Below, piece by piece: positions 35,967 through 45,888 of a stretch of DNA of 64,000 nt. Source of the DNA: Platynereis dumerilii (lineage: Eukaryota; Annelida; Polychaeta; Phyllodocida; Nereididae). The notes below the pieces were generated by a model. That model did no database searches, was not told the DNA's origin, and saw only the letters and a list, made by a program, of their open reading frames with translations. The stretch is from NCBI GenBank assembly GCA_026936325.1, contig JAPTHN010000002.1:13407228-13471227 (forward strand), read 5' to 3'. Numbering within the stretch: position 1 is the stretch's first letter; each line of letters begins with the position of its first letter. Both the position numbers and the translations under genes were made by a program.

Positions 35967-36350
35967 GATGCAAAAAACTACATGGTCACAGTGCAGACGA
36001 AAGAGGCTGGCATTGGGGAAAAATTAGTATTGTTAATAGAGAATTATTTGAATTGGAAGAAGAAACAGAGGGCTTCAAAATGATGGGCCATATAAGGGGC
36101 TCCATCTGTAATTAAGTACCCAGCATGCAGTTTGGTGAAGTGTACCTGATCGGCTATTCTGTTGAAATTCAAAGTGATGTTTCAAAGTGCCTCACCGAAA
36201 CACAGCCTTCAAAAATTTGAGCCAACATTGTATAATTTCCACGTGGAAATTGGAAAGTTAACATATTAACAAAAACACACAATCACATTTCAGAGCTTAA
36301 AATAACATTTTTCATTTTTGTCTCTGGTAGCCATTTTCGTGGAATTCATG
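33980..36350. repeat. Giant imperfect palindrome, arms ~0.9 kb
   Basis: The left arm (about 33,980-34,880) and right arm (about 35,500-36,350) are inverted copies centred near 35,190. The best-kept parts are 34,423-34,860 and 35,520-35,966, for example AGATTTCTTGTTCTGACG with its complement near 34,795, and CCAGTTGGAAAAAAGGTGGA with its complement near 34,650. Outward the match weakens but persists (GGCTG-CAATTGGG; TGTCGCTGG against TGTCTCTGG). The central 600 bp hold no recognised gene. Confidence 0.75.
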
Positions 36351-36479
36351 AGAGTGAGGCTCAATGGCATCTGTCATGACGTCATGATTCAAATGCTGGT
36401 TTCTGATTGACTGATTCAGTGTTTGTGCATTGTGACACCAGCACTTGCCATTTGACCAATAAATATTCGTGATATTATA

Positions 36480-36905
36480 ACAAAACAACCCAAGTCAGGG
36501 TCCCTGAGTAACAATATCACTAGCTGTGGTGCGAATTAATATCACTCGAGCCCGAAGGGCGAGTGTGATATTAATTCACACAACAGCGAGTTGAAGTGCC
36601 CTGACGCGTGGTTGTTTTGTTTTTATCACCTGGTTTAACTCATATTTTGAGTTATAAAGAGAGACTATTTTCTGCCATTACAAATGTGTGACGTCACCAC
36701 GGAGCAACAATGAATATGACGTCACAATCCTATTGTTTTGACCATTGTTTGGTTTGTGACGTCATCAGGCAGCCGAAATGCTGGTAATTTCATAACCATT
36801 GCTAAAAAATATCGCCCTTGAAGGGTGGTATTTTTTACAATATCATAGGCCCTGATATTTTGACTGCAAACAGTGATATTCACAGCCAACCAGGTGATAA
36901 ATGGC
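36480..36905. repeat. Fold-back repeat with ATTAATATCAC arms
   Basis: CAAAACAACC...GTCAGGG...GCGAATTAATATCACTCG (36,482-36,549) faces GAGTGTGATATTAATTC...GCCCTGACGCG...GGTTGTTTTG (36,560-36,619), with apex AGCCCGAAGGGC. A second, wider pair frames it: TTTATCACCTGGTTT near 36,621 and AACCAGGTGATAAA near 36,888. Four TGACGTCA-like words lie in between. MITE-like, non-coding. Confidence 0.6.
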
Positions 36906-36979
36906 GATATATATCATGGTAATTATTGAAGGATTTATCAGCGATCATGGTATAAATGAAGTACATCAAGCTGAAAACA

Positions 36980-37620
36980 TCAAGCAGAGAAAATGTAGGT
37001 GCAAGATGCCCTTTGTCTGTTTCACATTCAAACCACACATAAGAATATGCATAGGATGAGAATGGCCCAAAATATAAGCAGTATTATTTTTGGGTGTCAA
37101 AAACATGTTCTCTTGTTGACCTGGTCCCAAATATTTCTGAGGGTGCTGAATGCTTTTGTCCGTGCCACTCTGGGTATTGAGTTAGGCAATCTGTCAGCAC
37201 ATGGAGGTCGTGCACTCTTGGTCCTACGCCCCCTTTGCCTTCTCTCCATTCCTTGTTGGTCTCGGCTATGGCCTTTTTGTTGGTCTTTCTGCAAGCCTTC
37301 TTGAGGATTGGCCTTCTTTTAGGGCCTGTCGCTTGTGGGAAAGGACACCATCACACACCACAGCATATTTGCTGCAGCTTCTCCATCAATATGTGATTAC
37401 TCGCTATTGTTGCTCTGAATTCGGATATACTCTGAGAATAGGATTGTTTTTTCAAAGCTGGCAACTGCCACAATTATCTAACTGTATTTTTAAAATTTCT
37501 ATGAAAAGCTTGCCAACTTCCAAGCAACTGCTGATTTTATATCTTCAATTACAAAGCCAGAGCATGCATTACAGATTTTAATGTCCTCAATCATTTTCAA
37601 TGTTGTTTGTCACTTGAGAT
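36980..37620 (+). repeat. Duplication module m2, copy B, second part (includes m2b)
   Basis: It continues the m2 match (to 9,020-9,600): GGGTGTCAAA, ACATGTTCTC, GACCTGGTCCC, AATGCTTTTGTCC, GGCCTTTTTGTTGGTCTTTC and CTTCAATTACAAAGCCAG. Overlapping frames on both strands are open for 65-126 codons here, but they are not kept in the other m2b copies. Confidence 0.65.
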
Positions 37621-38080
37621 TGTATTTATATGTCCTTGTAACCCATTTCAAGTTAGTTTACTTTGAATCCGATTTTCACAAGCAAATAAATTGAACTGCC
37701 TCTTAGAAATGAGTGGTATCTATACTGAACACTTATCCTGAAATCAATACTTCTTCTACACTGATGGAGATATTTTACCTGAATATGTACCATTGAAACT
37801 CTTTTGTATTCTTCCTTTGTAATTAGGTTTGATATGACCTTGTCTGTTGATACCTGTAAAATGACAGAAGAAAGACGCTTGTGCTTGTTTCTAAGTTACT
37901 AAAAAAAAATGACTGGTCCATGGCAATCAGTTCGACAACAGTCCGCAAGCTAGAGGAGGAGCTGAAACTCCCTCAACCAGACTTTCTTTTCTTGTGGCAC
38001 TTTGCTGTCCACAACATGTCCCTTTATCTGCTATACAAGGTATAAGCCCTAATATACATTTGTGTCAATCATAGAGCTTC

Positions 38081-38146
38081 ATATTGCATATAAATGCACA
38101 ATTGGAGCCATCCATATAGCATATAAATGCACAATTGGAGCCATCC
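38081..38146 (+). repeat. 33-bp tandem duplication
   Basis: Two 33-bp units (38,081-38,113 and 38,114-38,146) differ at one base and share GCATATAAATGCACAATTGG. The single-copy version is present at 9,640-9,650 in copy A, so this is a recent local event. Confidence 0.85.
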
Positions 38147-38592
38147 TCAATGTAATTATGACATATGGGGAAATTGAATTTAACTGATACTCAAAAATTC
38201 CTTTGAATAGTGGCCTCATAAAAGCCATATGCAATTTAAAAAACTATCAATTTTTGCAATGCACCCTCGTTCCTGGACTATACTCCCATTAACCCATTGT
38301 GCATAGACCCCTCATTAAGTTCTCTGTCCATCTGCGAAGCTTTAGCAGAAGATCAAGCATCTCAGGCACCTAATAATGTCGTACAAGACACAATACTGTC
38401 AAGAGACCCACCTGACCTGCACAGACTGCACTCTACCTCACAACCACAACCTTCCCTCCATCAATCATTCCCAGCCTTACTCTTCCTAATGAGTCCTTTC
38501 AGCCAATTAACATCAACTCACGACTGCAGCGTGAAGCTCGTGATTAATGACAATAACTGCATATTACACTAATTCGAAGTACTTCAACCAAT
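38100..38592 (+). repeat. Duplication module m3, copy B
   Basis: It is the counterpart of 9,620-10,180, in order, through CATCTCAGGCACCTAATAAT and ATATCAATGTC. It ends at a SINE insertion. The stretch 37,621-38,080 before it has no match in copy A and no recognised content. Confidence 0.65.
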
Positions 38593-38599
38593 ATCAATG

Positions 38600-39034
38600 T
38601 CAGACTAAGACTCGATCAGACAGATTTATTTTGTCAAAAATCATAACAAGTTCAATTACAAAGTATTTCATTTAATTATGGCACGGATGACCTCTCCGAG
38701 ATAAAAAAATCACTGCTATCAATGCCACCATAAAATAAAAAAGAAATTTAAAAATTAATAATCATAATAACAAGGCATCACTAAGTACATGACTGACTGA
38801 CTGAGTCGTGCTGGTGTACCACGGATCAGCCGGGGCAGCTCAACCGCCATCTTTGTGGAAGGAGCTACACTTATATATTTTGGTGACCGCCATACGATGA
38901 TGAGATGAGAAGACTGGGAGTCTGGAACATACCCTATTAATTCAGGGATGCCCAGGGTCTTTCGGGGTGAGATTTGAACCCACTCCCTCAAAGCCAGTGG
39001 ACAAGCAGTCTTGACCATTAGGCCACGGGGGAAC
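38600..39034 (-). mobile_element. tRNA-derived SINE with 7-bp target-site duplication
   Basis: ATCAATG flanks the insertion on both sides (38,593-38,599 and 39,035-39,041). Read on the minus strand from 39,034 it begins with a tRNA-like head: GTGGCCTAATGGTCAAGACT as A box and GGGTTCAAATCTC as B box. It continues with a body containing GACCCTGGGCATCCCTGAAT and CAGTCTTCTCATCTCATCAT, shared with the SINE at 47,281. The 3' part differs from that copy and ends AATAAATCTGTCTGATCGAG and a TCTTAGTCTGA tail. Its acquisition after the duplication is shown by the empty site in copy A near 10,150. Confidence 0.85.
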
Positions 39035-39099
39035 ATCAATGAAAGTTATTCCATATTCTTCAGGAAAGTAAATTTACCATTTTTAGCTATGGTTCAAAG

Positions 39100-40015
39100 C
39101 AAAAATCAGATTATACATAATTTTTCAGATGTACCGGGACTAATTATATTCACATAATAACAGTTTTAAGTCCTGCAGTGCACACAAGTACATATTTTTT
39201 ATAGTACATAACCCTTTGAATGAGTCACTCGTTTTCCTTTGCAAAAATTCCTCTCGGGACTTGTTCAAACGAACCAAGACATCCTTCATGGGTGTATTGC
39301 ATTTGTGTGCACTTAGACATGCATCACCAGAGATGGCAACAATTGTTACAATTAAAAAAATAGCATGCAATGCATGCGTCGGGTCCTTGGTCTATTTCAA
39401 CAAGTTGGGCCTCTTCAATATTCTACCAACAATCTATCAAGTTAGGTATAAGAAAGCAGTATATTGTGACTATGCACAAGAGGGCAGCACAGTCCAACTT
39501 TTGGTGTGTATACAGAAACCAGTTTTTGTGTGAAGTGCTGACAGCTCAGAAGAAATATGTTAATAGAAGAAAATTTGAGCACTGATAAACACAATATTGT
39601 AGCCAGGGGTGCATAAGCACCATCTTGATCACAAGGACACATCTGTTGGGGTTGTCATTTTGTCTGTGAAATGTTTTAGTGAGTACACCAACTTTGCCTG
39701 TTCACAGGAAATGAAGCTGACGACAATGGTCTTGGAATGAATTCCAAGGACCCAAAAAGTTTCTGCAACAACTCCCAGTAAGTGAGAAGACAAGCACGTG
39801 ACAGACACCTCCTTTCTCCTGATGCAATACTCCCCCTAGCCAAAGCACATGTCATTGTTGATCTGTGCCATACACAACTCCAGAGCTACAACAGGCCACT
39901 TCAATGCATCAACTGAGGGGCACCACTTTTCAAACCACTTCCATAAGACATTTCTCTAAGGCTTCTTGAGAGCCAACCCTCATCACTAATGCGTGATGCT
40001 TGTTGCAAATATTTA
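39100..40015 (+). repeat. Duplication module m4, copy B (interrupted)
   Basis: 39,240-39,340 and 39,755-40,015 match 11,240-11,640. About 410 bp between them is extra sequence with no recognised termini. One frame of the second part keeps VDLCHTQLQSYNRPL, matching IDLCDTQLQGHNRPL in copy A. Confidence 0.6.
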
Positions 40016-40017
40016 GA

Positions 40018-40275
40018 CTCAGACTCCGACAGACTCTGACAGACTCAGACAAGTTTTATTTATGCTCGGTAACTGCTGTACAATAAATTTTGAATATTTA
40101 AAAAAAGAAAACTAACGAGAGCAGTGGAACTCCTCGAAGGCAAAGTAATTGCCACTGATGAGGAGCCCCAGAGTTATCAACTATGTCGGGCACAGCCGAT
40201 GGCAATCATGCACAACGCATATATCATTGAGCAGATGAAAATATTTCAACAATCAAAATATACTTTCAAAACCAT
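40018..40275 (-). mobile_element. 3'-end fragment related to the 38.6-kb SINE tail
   Basis: Read on the minus strand, AATAAAACTTGTCTGAGTCT is followed by reiterated CTGTCAGAGT/CTGTCGGAGT units. This resembles the last 30 bases of the SINE at 38,600 (AATAAATCTGTCTGATCGAG). It begins exactly where module m4 stops matching copy A. It is probably a truncated retroposed copy with the same 3' end; the rest is unrecognised. Confidence 0.4.
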
Positions 40276-41590
40276 CTCCTGTGCTAGATTGTATTAATGC
40301 TTAACACAGGTTATCCTAAAGTGGTTAACTCCTATAACATATCCTTTAACTGGGTTACTGGGAATACTGGGAAAATAATTTAGTCATTATATAACACTAG
40401 AAACCCGTTGCAAGTGGGTATTTGAGCCACCGAGGCTGGGTTGTGTGGCTGTGAAAGTTGCAATGTCAGTAAGGGAATGGTGCTCAGAATAATAAAGGGT
40501 GACAGCATTTTGCAAACAATTGAGGCCTTTGAGTAATAAACTTTCAAAAGAATTAGAAATTTGAAAAGACAGTTTGTTCTGTTCATGCAAATTAGTAGAG
40601 CAGCTGGAGACCGATTTCCAGGATGAACCCCGCACGGAAGTACAACAGCAAGTTTCACATACCAAAATGTGCGGAAAATTCTCTAGTTTTAGGAAATGAT
40701 AGTAAGAAAGGCTGATTTTGTGTGCGAACTTGGCAGTGGCGGTTACCATGGCAACGGATTTAGAAAAAATGATTTCAAGAATTGTTTTACTAAATACTGC
40801 ATAAAACAGAGACAATTAGTGATAAATGCAATCTGACTTCACATTATGGTAAATCAGAGAATGGGTGAGCAGACTGAGAAAATCATTGACACCCAATGTT
40901 TATATGGTTGCCATGACAACCGGGAATTCTTAAAAACAATTAATTTTTTTCTGAAAGTCAACAATAACTTCTCTTAAACTAAAGAAATTTACATATTTTT
41001 AGGATTTCAATTGCATGCACCTGAACGCCCTTTTTCTCAGCTTTCTGGTGATGTCTTTCTTTTCTCTGTCGGTCTAATACCCTTGACACTAAGTGTTACC
41101 AAAGTAACCCAAGTAAACAAATTCGAATCCACCAGTAAGCTCACAATTTCCGCAGTATAGAAGAACAAGTAATTCAATTCAAACTTTTTGTCATCAGAGG
41201 GTTGTCTATGTGTGAGGGGTACTTAAAAAATTTTAAAATTATTAACTGATGATCAAATTGGTTGCCATGGAAACAATCAAATCGGTAAAAATACGCCATT
41301 TTGAGAAAATAACCTCATGATTCTGAGTTTGTGTCTCATTCTGCATGAAGAAATATTGTATGGAAAATTTATTATTAAAACATTTGAATTTCACATGGTT
41401 ACCAAGGCTCAGCATTTGTTTATTACCTTAGCAACTGATATATAGTTACATTTTGGTGGTATTGGCTTGCCTCAGTCTGCGCAGCTCAGACATATTTCTT
41501 GTCACATTTGATTAGAGATTTACTGTTTGGTGCTCCGTATCACCACTACATCCCTTTTGAAGAGAGATTCACCTCCAATTGGGCTATCAA
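40276..41590. repeat. Left arm of a large inverted structure, with six X-box-like palindromes
   Basis: This 1.3 kb is an inverted, closely similar copy of 45,725-45,888 plus 49,051-50,355. It carries imperfect palindromes of the RFX X-box type (GTNRCC...RGYAAC): GTTACCATGGCAAC at 40,742, GTTGCCATGACAAC at 40,907, GTTACCAAAGTAAC at 41,095, GTTGCCATGGAAAC at 41,261, GTTACCAAGGC at 41,398 and TTACCTTAGCAAC near 41,423. The first four are spaced 165, 188 and 166 bp. The outer end reads (C/A)(C/T)GTGC(T/C)AGATTGTAT with AATGCTTAACAC. The 142-codon minus-strand frame here is the longest in the window, but it overlaps the palindromes and resembles no known protein. Confidence 0.75.
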
Positions 41591-44500
41591 ACATTTTTAG
41601 TGGACCTTGATGAGCAAAATCCCCACTGGATGTCGTGTGGATGAAATGCTAAATAGTTGGCCCCTTGAATCAGTGCATGTCTGTGCTGGGTTATCAAAAG
41701 ATCCCTCACACTGGGTAAATGTGTAAGATGTTGAGGACTCCTACACTCCCTCACCCATCTGATCAAGCAGCCCTCGTGGACTTAGAGGGCTGCACTTAGG
41801 GCACTATATCTATCTACATGTATCTATCTATCAGTTTACATTTCATATAGTCATAATACTCTTACAAGTGAATGTTTAGTCTCACATCATTCAAGCTGCA
41901 ACTACCTATGAACTGTGCTGCCTAAAAGTGTTTGCCTGTACAGTAACTGTTTTTCGCATCTTCTTTGATTCAATGGAATTCAAATTTGGGAGATGTACAC
42001 AACATGAATGATGTGAGCAGTCACTGCTGGCTGCAAGTTGTTGTCCTATACTACAGGCCTCAGATTCTGCATGGTTTCTAAAGAGAGTGTCCAATGTCCA
42101 TCAGTATAATGAGGGTAATGGCAAGTGCTTGACAGCAACAGTACTATCATGCTAGTAAACATAAATAGTGGAGACTCAATAAATGGACTGCAACCTGACT
42201 ATTATTATTATTACTAGCAATAAGTGCCCGTGTAAATAGTTTCAAGAGAAGGAGTTGTTGTTTTTTTTTTCCCTATGGGATTGTCATCTGTCAGAATGAA
42301 GTGTTATTATAACCTTGGGTCAAAGGAAGATGGTAGAGATCTTGCAGCTTCTGCCCTCTTGTGTATTGTATACAAAACAGCTTAAAACTAATTATCATTA
42401 ATTAGGACATTTAGAGGAAAGCAATTTGGATGAAAATGTGGCAGTGGCTCCCTATGAGCATGAGGAAGACATGGGGAAAGTTAGAAGGCCAGGCATTAAG
42501 TAGGAACTGAGATAAATCCCGGACACTGTTATTTTAATATTAGTAAGAAGATAAGAAGATTACATGTAACACTGAACTAGGCCCAAGCCCTATATGGGAA
42601 GACAGATTGGAAGTACAGGCCTAGCATCGGTATGGATTGGAGGGGAAAAAAGGGACAAGGGAAAGGAAGCATAAGGAAAGACAGCTAAGAAAACATTTGT
42701 ATTGGGCCATCAGGAATGGAAGTGGAATAGGTGATAGGAACAGAGGGGCTACTTTAAGGCTAGAAAGAAGGACAGAGACAGTGGAGACTGAAGAAAGGGT
42801 GATGGGGGGGGTGCAGACAATGACATTTGGAGGACACTCTGAGTTAGTAGGAGGGAGAAGGCTAAGATTTACACCTCTTCCTGGCCGCTGGGTCACGCAG
42901 ACCTATCTTGTATGGTCAATCATCCTTTGCCTCATGGCTGTCTCTTTGTTCTATCCCAATTATTTTACCAAAGGCATAAATTTCAAATGTAAAGTAACAA
43001 TCACAGATCATCTTTCCCCCTCTGCCTCTCCCTGTACAACTTCCTGATCTCACACAGCCTGATTCTTCTCTTATCTGCTTCCTCCCTCCACACATCATTC
43101 TTCAAATTCTCAAAAAAGTTCACTAGCCAAAGCCCTCCTTGTTGTCCCCGCCTTGAGACCCAGTTCAGCTTGGATTTTGTTAGTCTGCAGCCCGAACCAA
43201 CTTTGGGGTTAAAAAATGCCCCAGCGTAACAATAGGCACCATTACGTAGCTGAAGATGAGACGAACAAGCAGATGTAAAAAAACAAAAAAAATCTGTTGG
43301 AAACTTTTTGAGATATTCAAATTTTTCAATTTCTGGTTTGTCACATTCCTTTGTTTGGTTGATATTCCATCTAACTGGGGTGCAAGTTACAAATTCACAT
43401 GAGCAAACTTCAAAACAATATTTTTGTGTGTTTTAGATGACATCCTAAAATTAGGCAGAATGCTATCTTTATTGGGAAAAGTCCCTTACCTTAATCTTTA
43501 CCACGGAAATACCATAATTACTTGATTATTGACACAAAACAAATTATATAATAGTTGTTTGATAAAATTGAAAATTTTATTCTTCATGAAATGCATGGTT
43601 ATAAATACATAGATGTCTGCCTGCGTGCTTGCCTTTCACGGTGTGGTATTTAAAACAAAGCAGAAGTGCACCATTGGCTTTATGAACTTTGGTAACTTAG
43701 TTATAATCAGTTAGTTTCACATTCATTTTACGAATAAACTCACAGAATTATCAAATAGGTTGAATGGATTGGATGTCAGGCTTGGAGCCTCAAATATACA
43801 TTTAATATACAGTGTATTAGCTATTCATAACACTTTGGTTTGTCAATTTGTTATTTTATTCCTGTACCATGTTGAAGTTTATGACAGAAGACCATGGATA
43901 TTCTTCTACTCAAAAACCTATTATTATTCAATTGGATTGTAGTAAAACAGTATTATACAGGTCAAGTAATGTTAGATTATTCAGCTAACATTGTTGTTTG
44001 TTTCATAAAATCGAAATAAAGTGAAGTGTTTTCTCCTTACTCTCCCTAATTGATAGGATAAGAATATTTCAGTACAAAAGCCGTGTCAAATATGTGGGCA
44101 CATACGTTTCATAAAACTACCTGCTAATGCCGGGGAATAGTTGAGCATGCAAATTTTTGCTATTCTGATGAAAATTTTACACTTTGTTTGGAAAATATGC
44201 ATGCGTGAGTTTGTCATACCTTTTTTTTGCATTAAATGCAACATCATCTTTAAATTAAAAAAAGGATCATTGTGTCTTTTGAATGATATTTTCTATCATC
44301 GAAACTTGTTTTGCAAAGGAGGTGCTCATTTAATGGACTTTACACAAGACTTGTGATGTTAAAAATGGGGTGTGATAAATCAGAAAGTGAAAAAATTCAT
44401 TATGTAGGGGGAGGGGGTATGGAGAGTAGAGAGCAGGAGGGAATGGAAAGACAAGCATTGGTGGGGTAGGGAAGGAAGAGATAGTGGACAAAGAGACAAA

Positions 44501-45349
44501 AAAAAAAAGAACAGACAAGGAGAAAGTGAAGCAAAAAGGTGAACGGAGACAAGTTTTTCGTAATGAGTTTCTGCTCAAATCAATTACTTAATCATATCAC
44601 AGGTATGTCACTGCAGTAAAGTAGCCAATAGTTGTGCAAATGGAGTGAGCAAGCTTGATGGTGCTGTATTTGAAGTCAATGCACACATACATGAAGCATA
44701 GTGCTGCTCCGTTCAGCCTAATTTGGACTGTAGTTTCAATCATCCTTCGCCTCATTTCTATGTCCTCCTCCTGTTCTTATTAGCCTACCAAGTGAATAAA
44801 TATAGAAAGAAAAGATCCAATCAGCCGTCCATCTTGCTCTGTTTTGCGAGGCATGGACCTGAGTGGCAGTATCTGGGCATCCTGGATTCCCATTCGATAG
44901 ACTCAGTCTACAGCATTGCTCCTGCTAAACAGCAAGTCATGGTAGTAAACACTGATTGATATTGCCAAGCAAAGAGTGCCATATATATGTTATACCGCTG
45001 ATTAGTAGCATGCATGTCTATGAGCTTGAACTGTACCTGTAAATTATGCTTTACCACCATACAGACAACTATCTTTGACCCTAAACATGTCAACCACGTA
45101 GACTTATACGTTGGGCCTCTCAGCTGCTTCTACCATGTAGTAACTGTCAGGTTCTAGTTCTTGTGACTGAGTCTGGCAATCAAGTATTGGTTTGTTTGCA
45201 ATCTGAAGTGCAGACATGCAGTGATCACAATGCTTGTCTCTTTTCTACTTAACCTGACCTGGAAATACTTGTAGTTCCTTTTATATTGTTGCCACTCACC
45301 TCACCTCAATCCATCAGAAGGGGCTACCAATCCATAAAAATATGAGGTC
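41591..45349. other. Spacer between inverted arms, no gene recognised
   Basis: There is a TATC microsatellite at 41,805-41,833, a polypurine stretch at 42,625-42,780 and another at 44,395-44,545 on the plus strand. The open frame 42,637-43,047 (136 codons) begins in the purine tract, which explains its Lys/Arg/Glu-rich start. It has one hydrophobic segment (YLVWSIILCLMAVSLF) and no recognisable homology. TCAATCATCCTT(T/C)GCCTCAT occurs at 42,918 and 44,737. If the whole 40.3-50.4 kb is one element, its lost coding part would have been here. Confidence 0.4.
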
Positions 45350-45888
45350 CTGTCAGGGGATTACGGTTCCAGAGGTGTAAATGTGGCATTGCAGTGAGAA
45401 TTTGTGGCTTAATTTCCACAAATATGCCATTTGCCAGGTTAGTAAACAAATGCTAAACCTTTGTAACCAACTAAAATTCAAATATTTTGATGATGAAACA
45501 TGTACGGCCTTTTCCACACTCAAATTTCTCAATATTCCCCCAGCAAACATGGACGGAAATTCAGAATCATCTGATTTTTTCCTGAAAATTGCAGACTTTT
45601 GTTGATTTGTGGTCTCCATGGCAAGTTTGATCTTAGGTTAACCATTTTGATATCCGTGAAGTTCAAGGACCACCGTCTGATGACAAAAAATTGAATTGAG
45701 TTGCTTGTTCTAAAAATGTTGGATAGCCTAACTGGAGGTGAATCTCTCTTCAAAAGGGATGTAGTGGTGATACGGAGCACCAAACAGTAAATCTCTAATC
45801 AAATGTCTGAGCTGCGCAGACTGAGGCATGCCAATACTGCCAAAATGCAATTATTTATCAGTTGCTAAGGTAATAAACAAATGCTGAG
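45350..45888. repeat. Right inverted arm, inner part, with an internal diverged duplication
   Basis: 45,725-45,888 is the inverted copy of 41,425-41,590 (GGAGGTGAATCTCTCTTCAA; CGGAGCACCAAACAGTAAAT). 45,440-45,715 is a diverged version of 49,066-49,325: AAATTCAAAT(A/G)TTTT, CTCCATGGCAA against TTCCATGGCAA, and CCACC(G/C)TCTGATGACAAAAA. The arm therefore contains a tandem pair of about 440-bp units. It ends at the 8-bp target site ATGCTGAG (45,881-45,888). Confidence 0.65.

Larger units (their letters stand above)
33243..36957. mobile_element. Composite insertion splitting module m2 of copy B
   Basis: Copy A shows that about 3.85 kb between 33,115 and 36,980 is extra sequence. The clearest candidate ends are TTTATACCATTATTCGCGG at 33,243 and, in reverse from 36,957, TTTATACCATGATCGCTG, with a possible short TGA duplication outside. 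Inside are a long imperfect palindrome (33,980-36,350), ten copies of a 13-mer, and a fold-back of a different kind (36,480-36,905). It may be one large fold-back element or several inserted into each other. No transposase frame is visible. Confidence 0.5.

Noticed and set aside
40387-40815. 142-codon minus-strand frame, the longest in the window, mirrored at 49,579-49,893
   Set aside because: It lies across X-box-like palindromes in a long inverted repeat. The mirror frame is open because the arms are nearly identical, not through independent conservation, and the residues show no domain I know.
42637-43047. 136-codon plus-strand frame with one hydrophobic segment
   Set aside because: It starts in a polypurine tract, which suppresses stop codons and gives a Lys/Arg/Glu-rich peptide. 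No splice context, no homology and no conserved copy.
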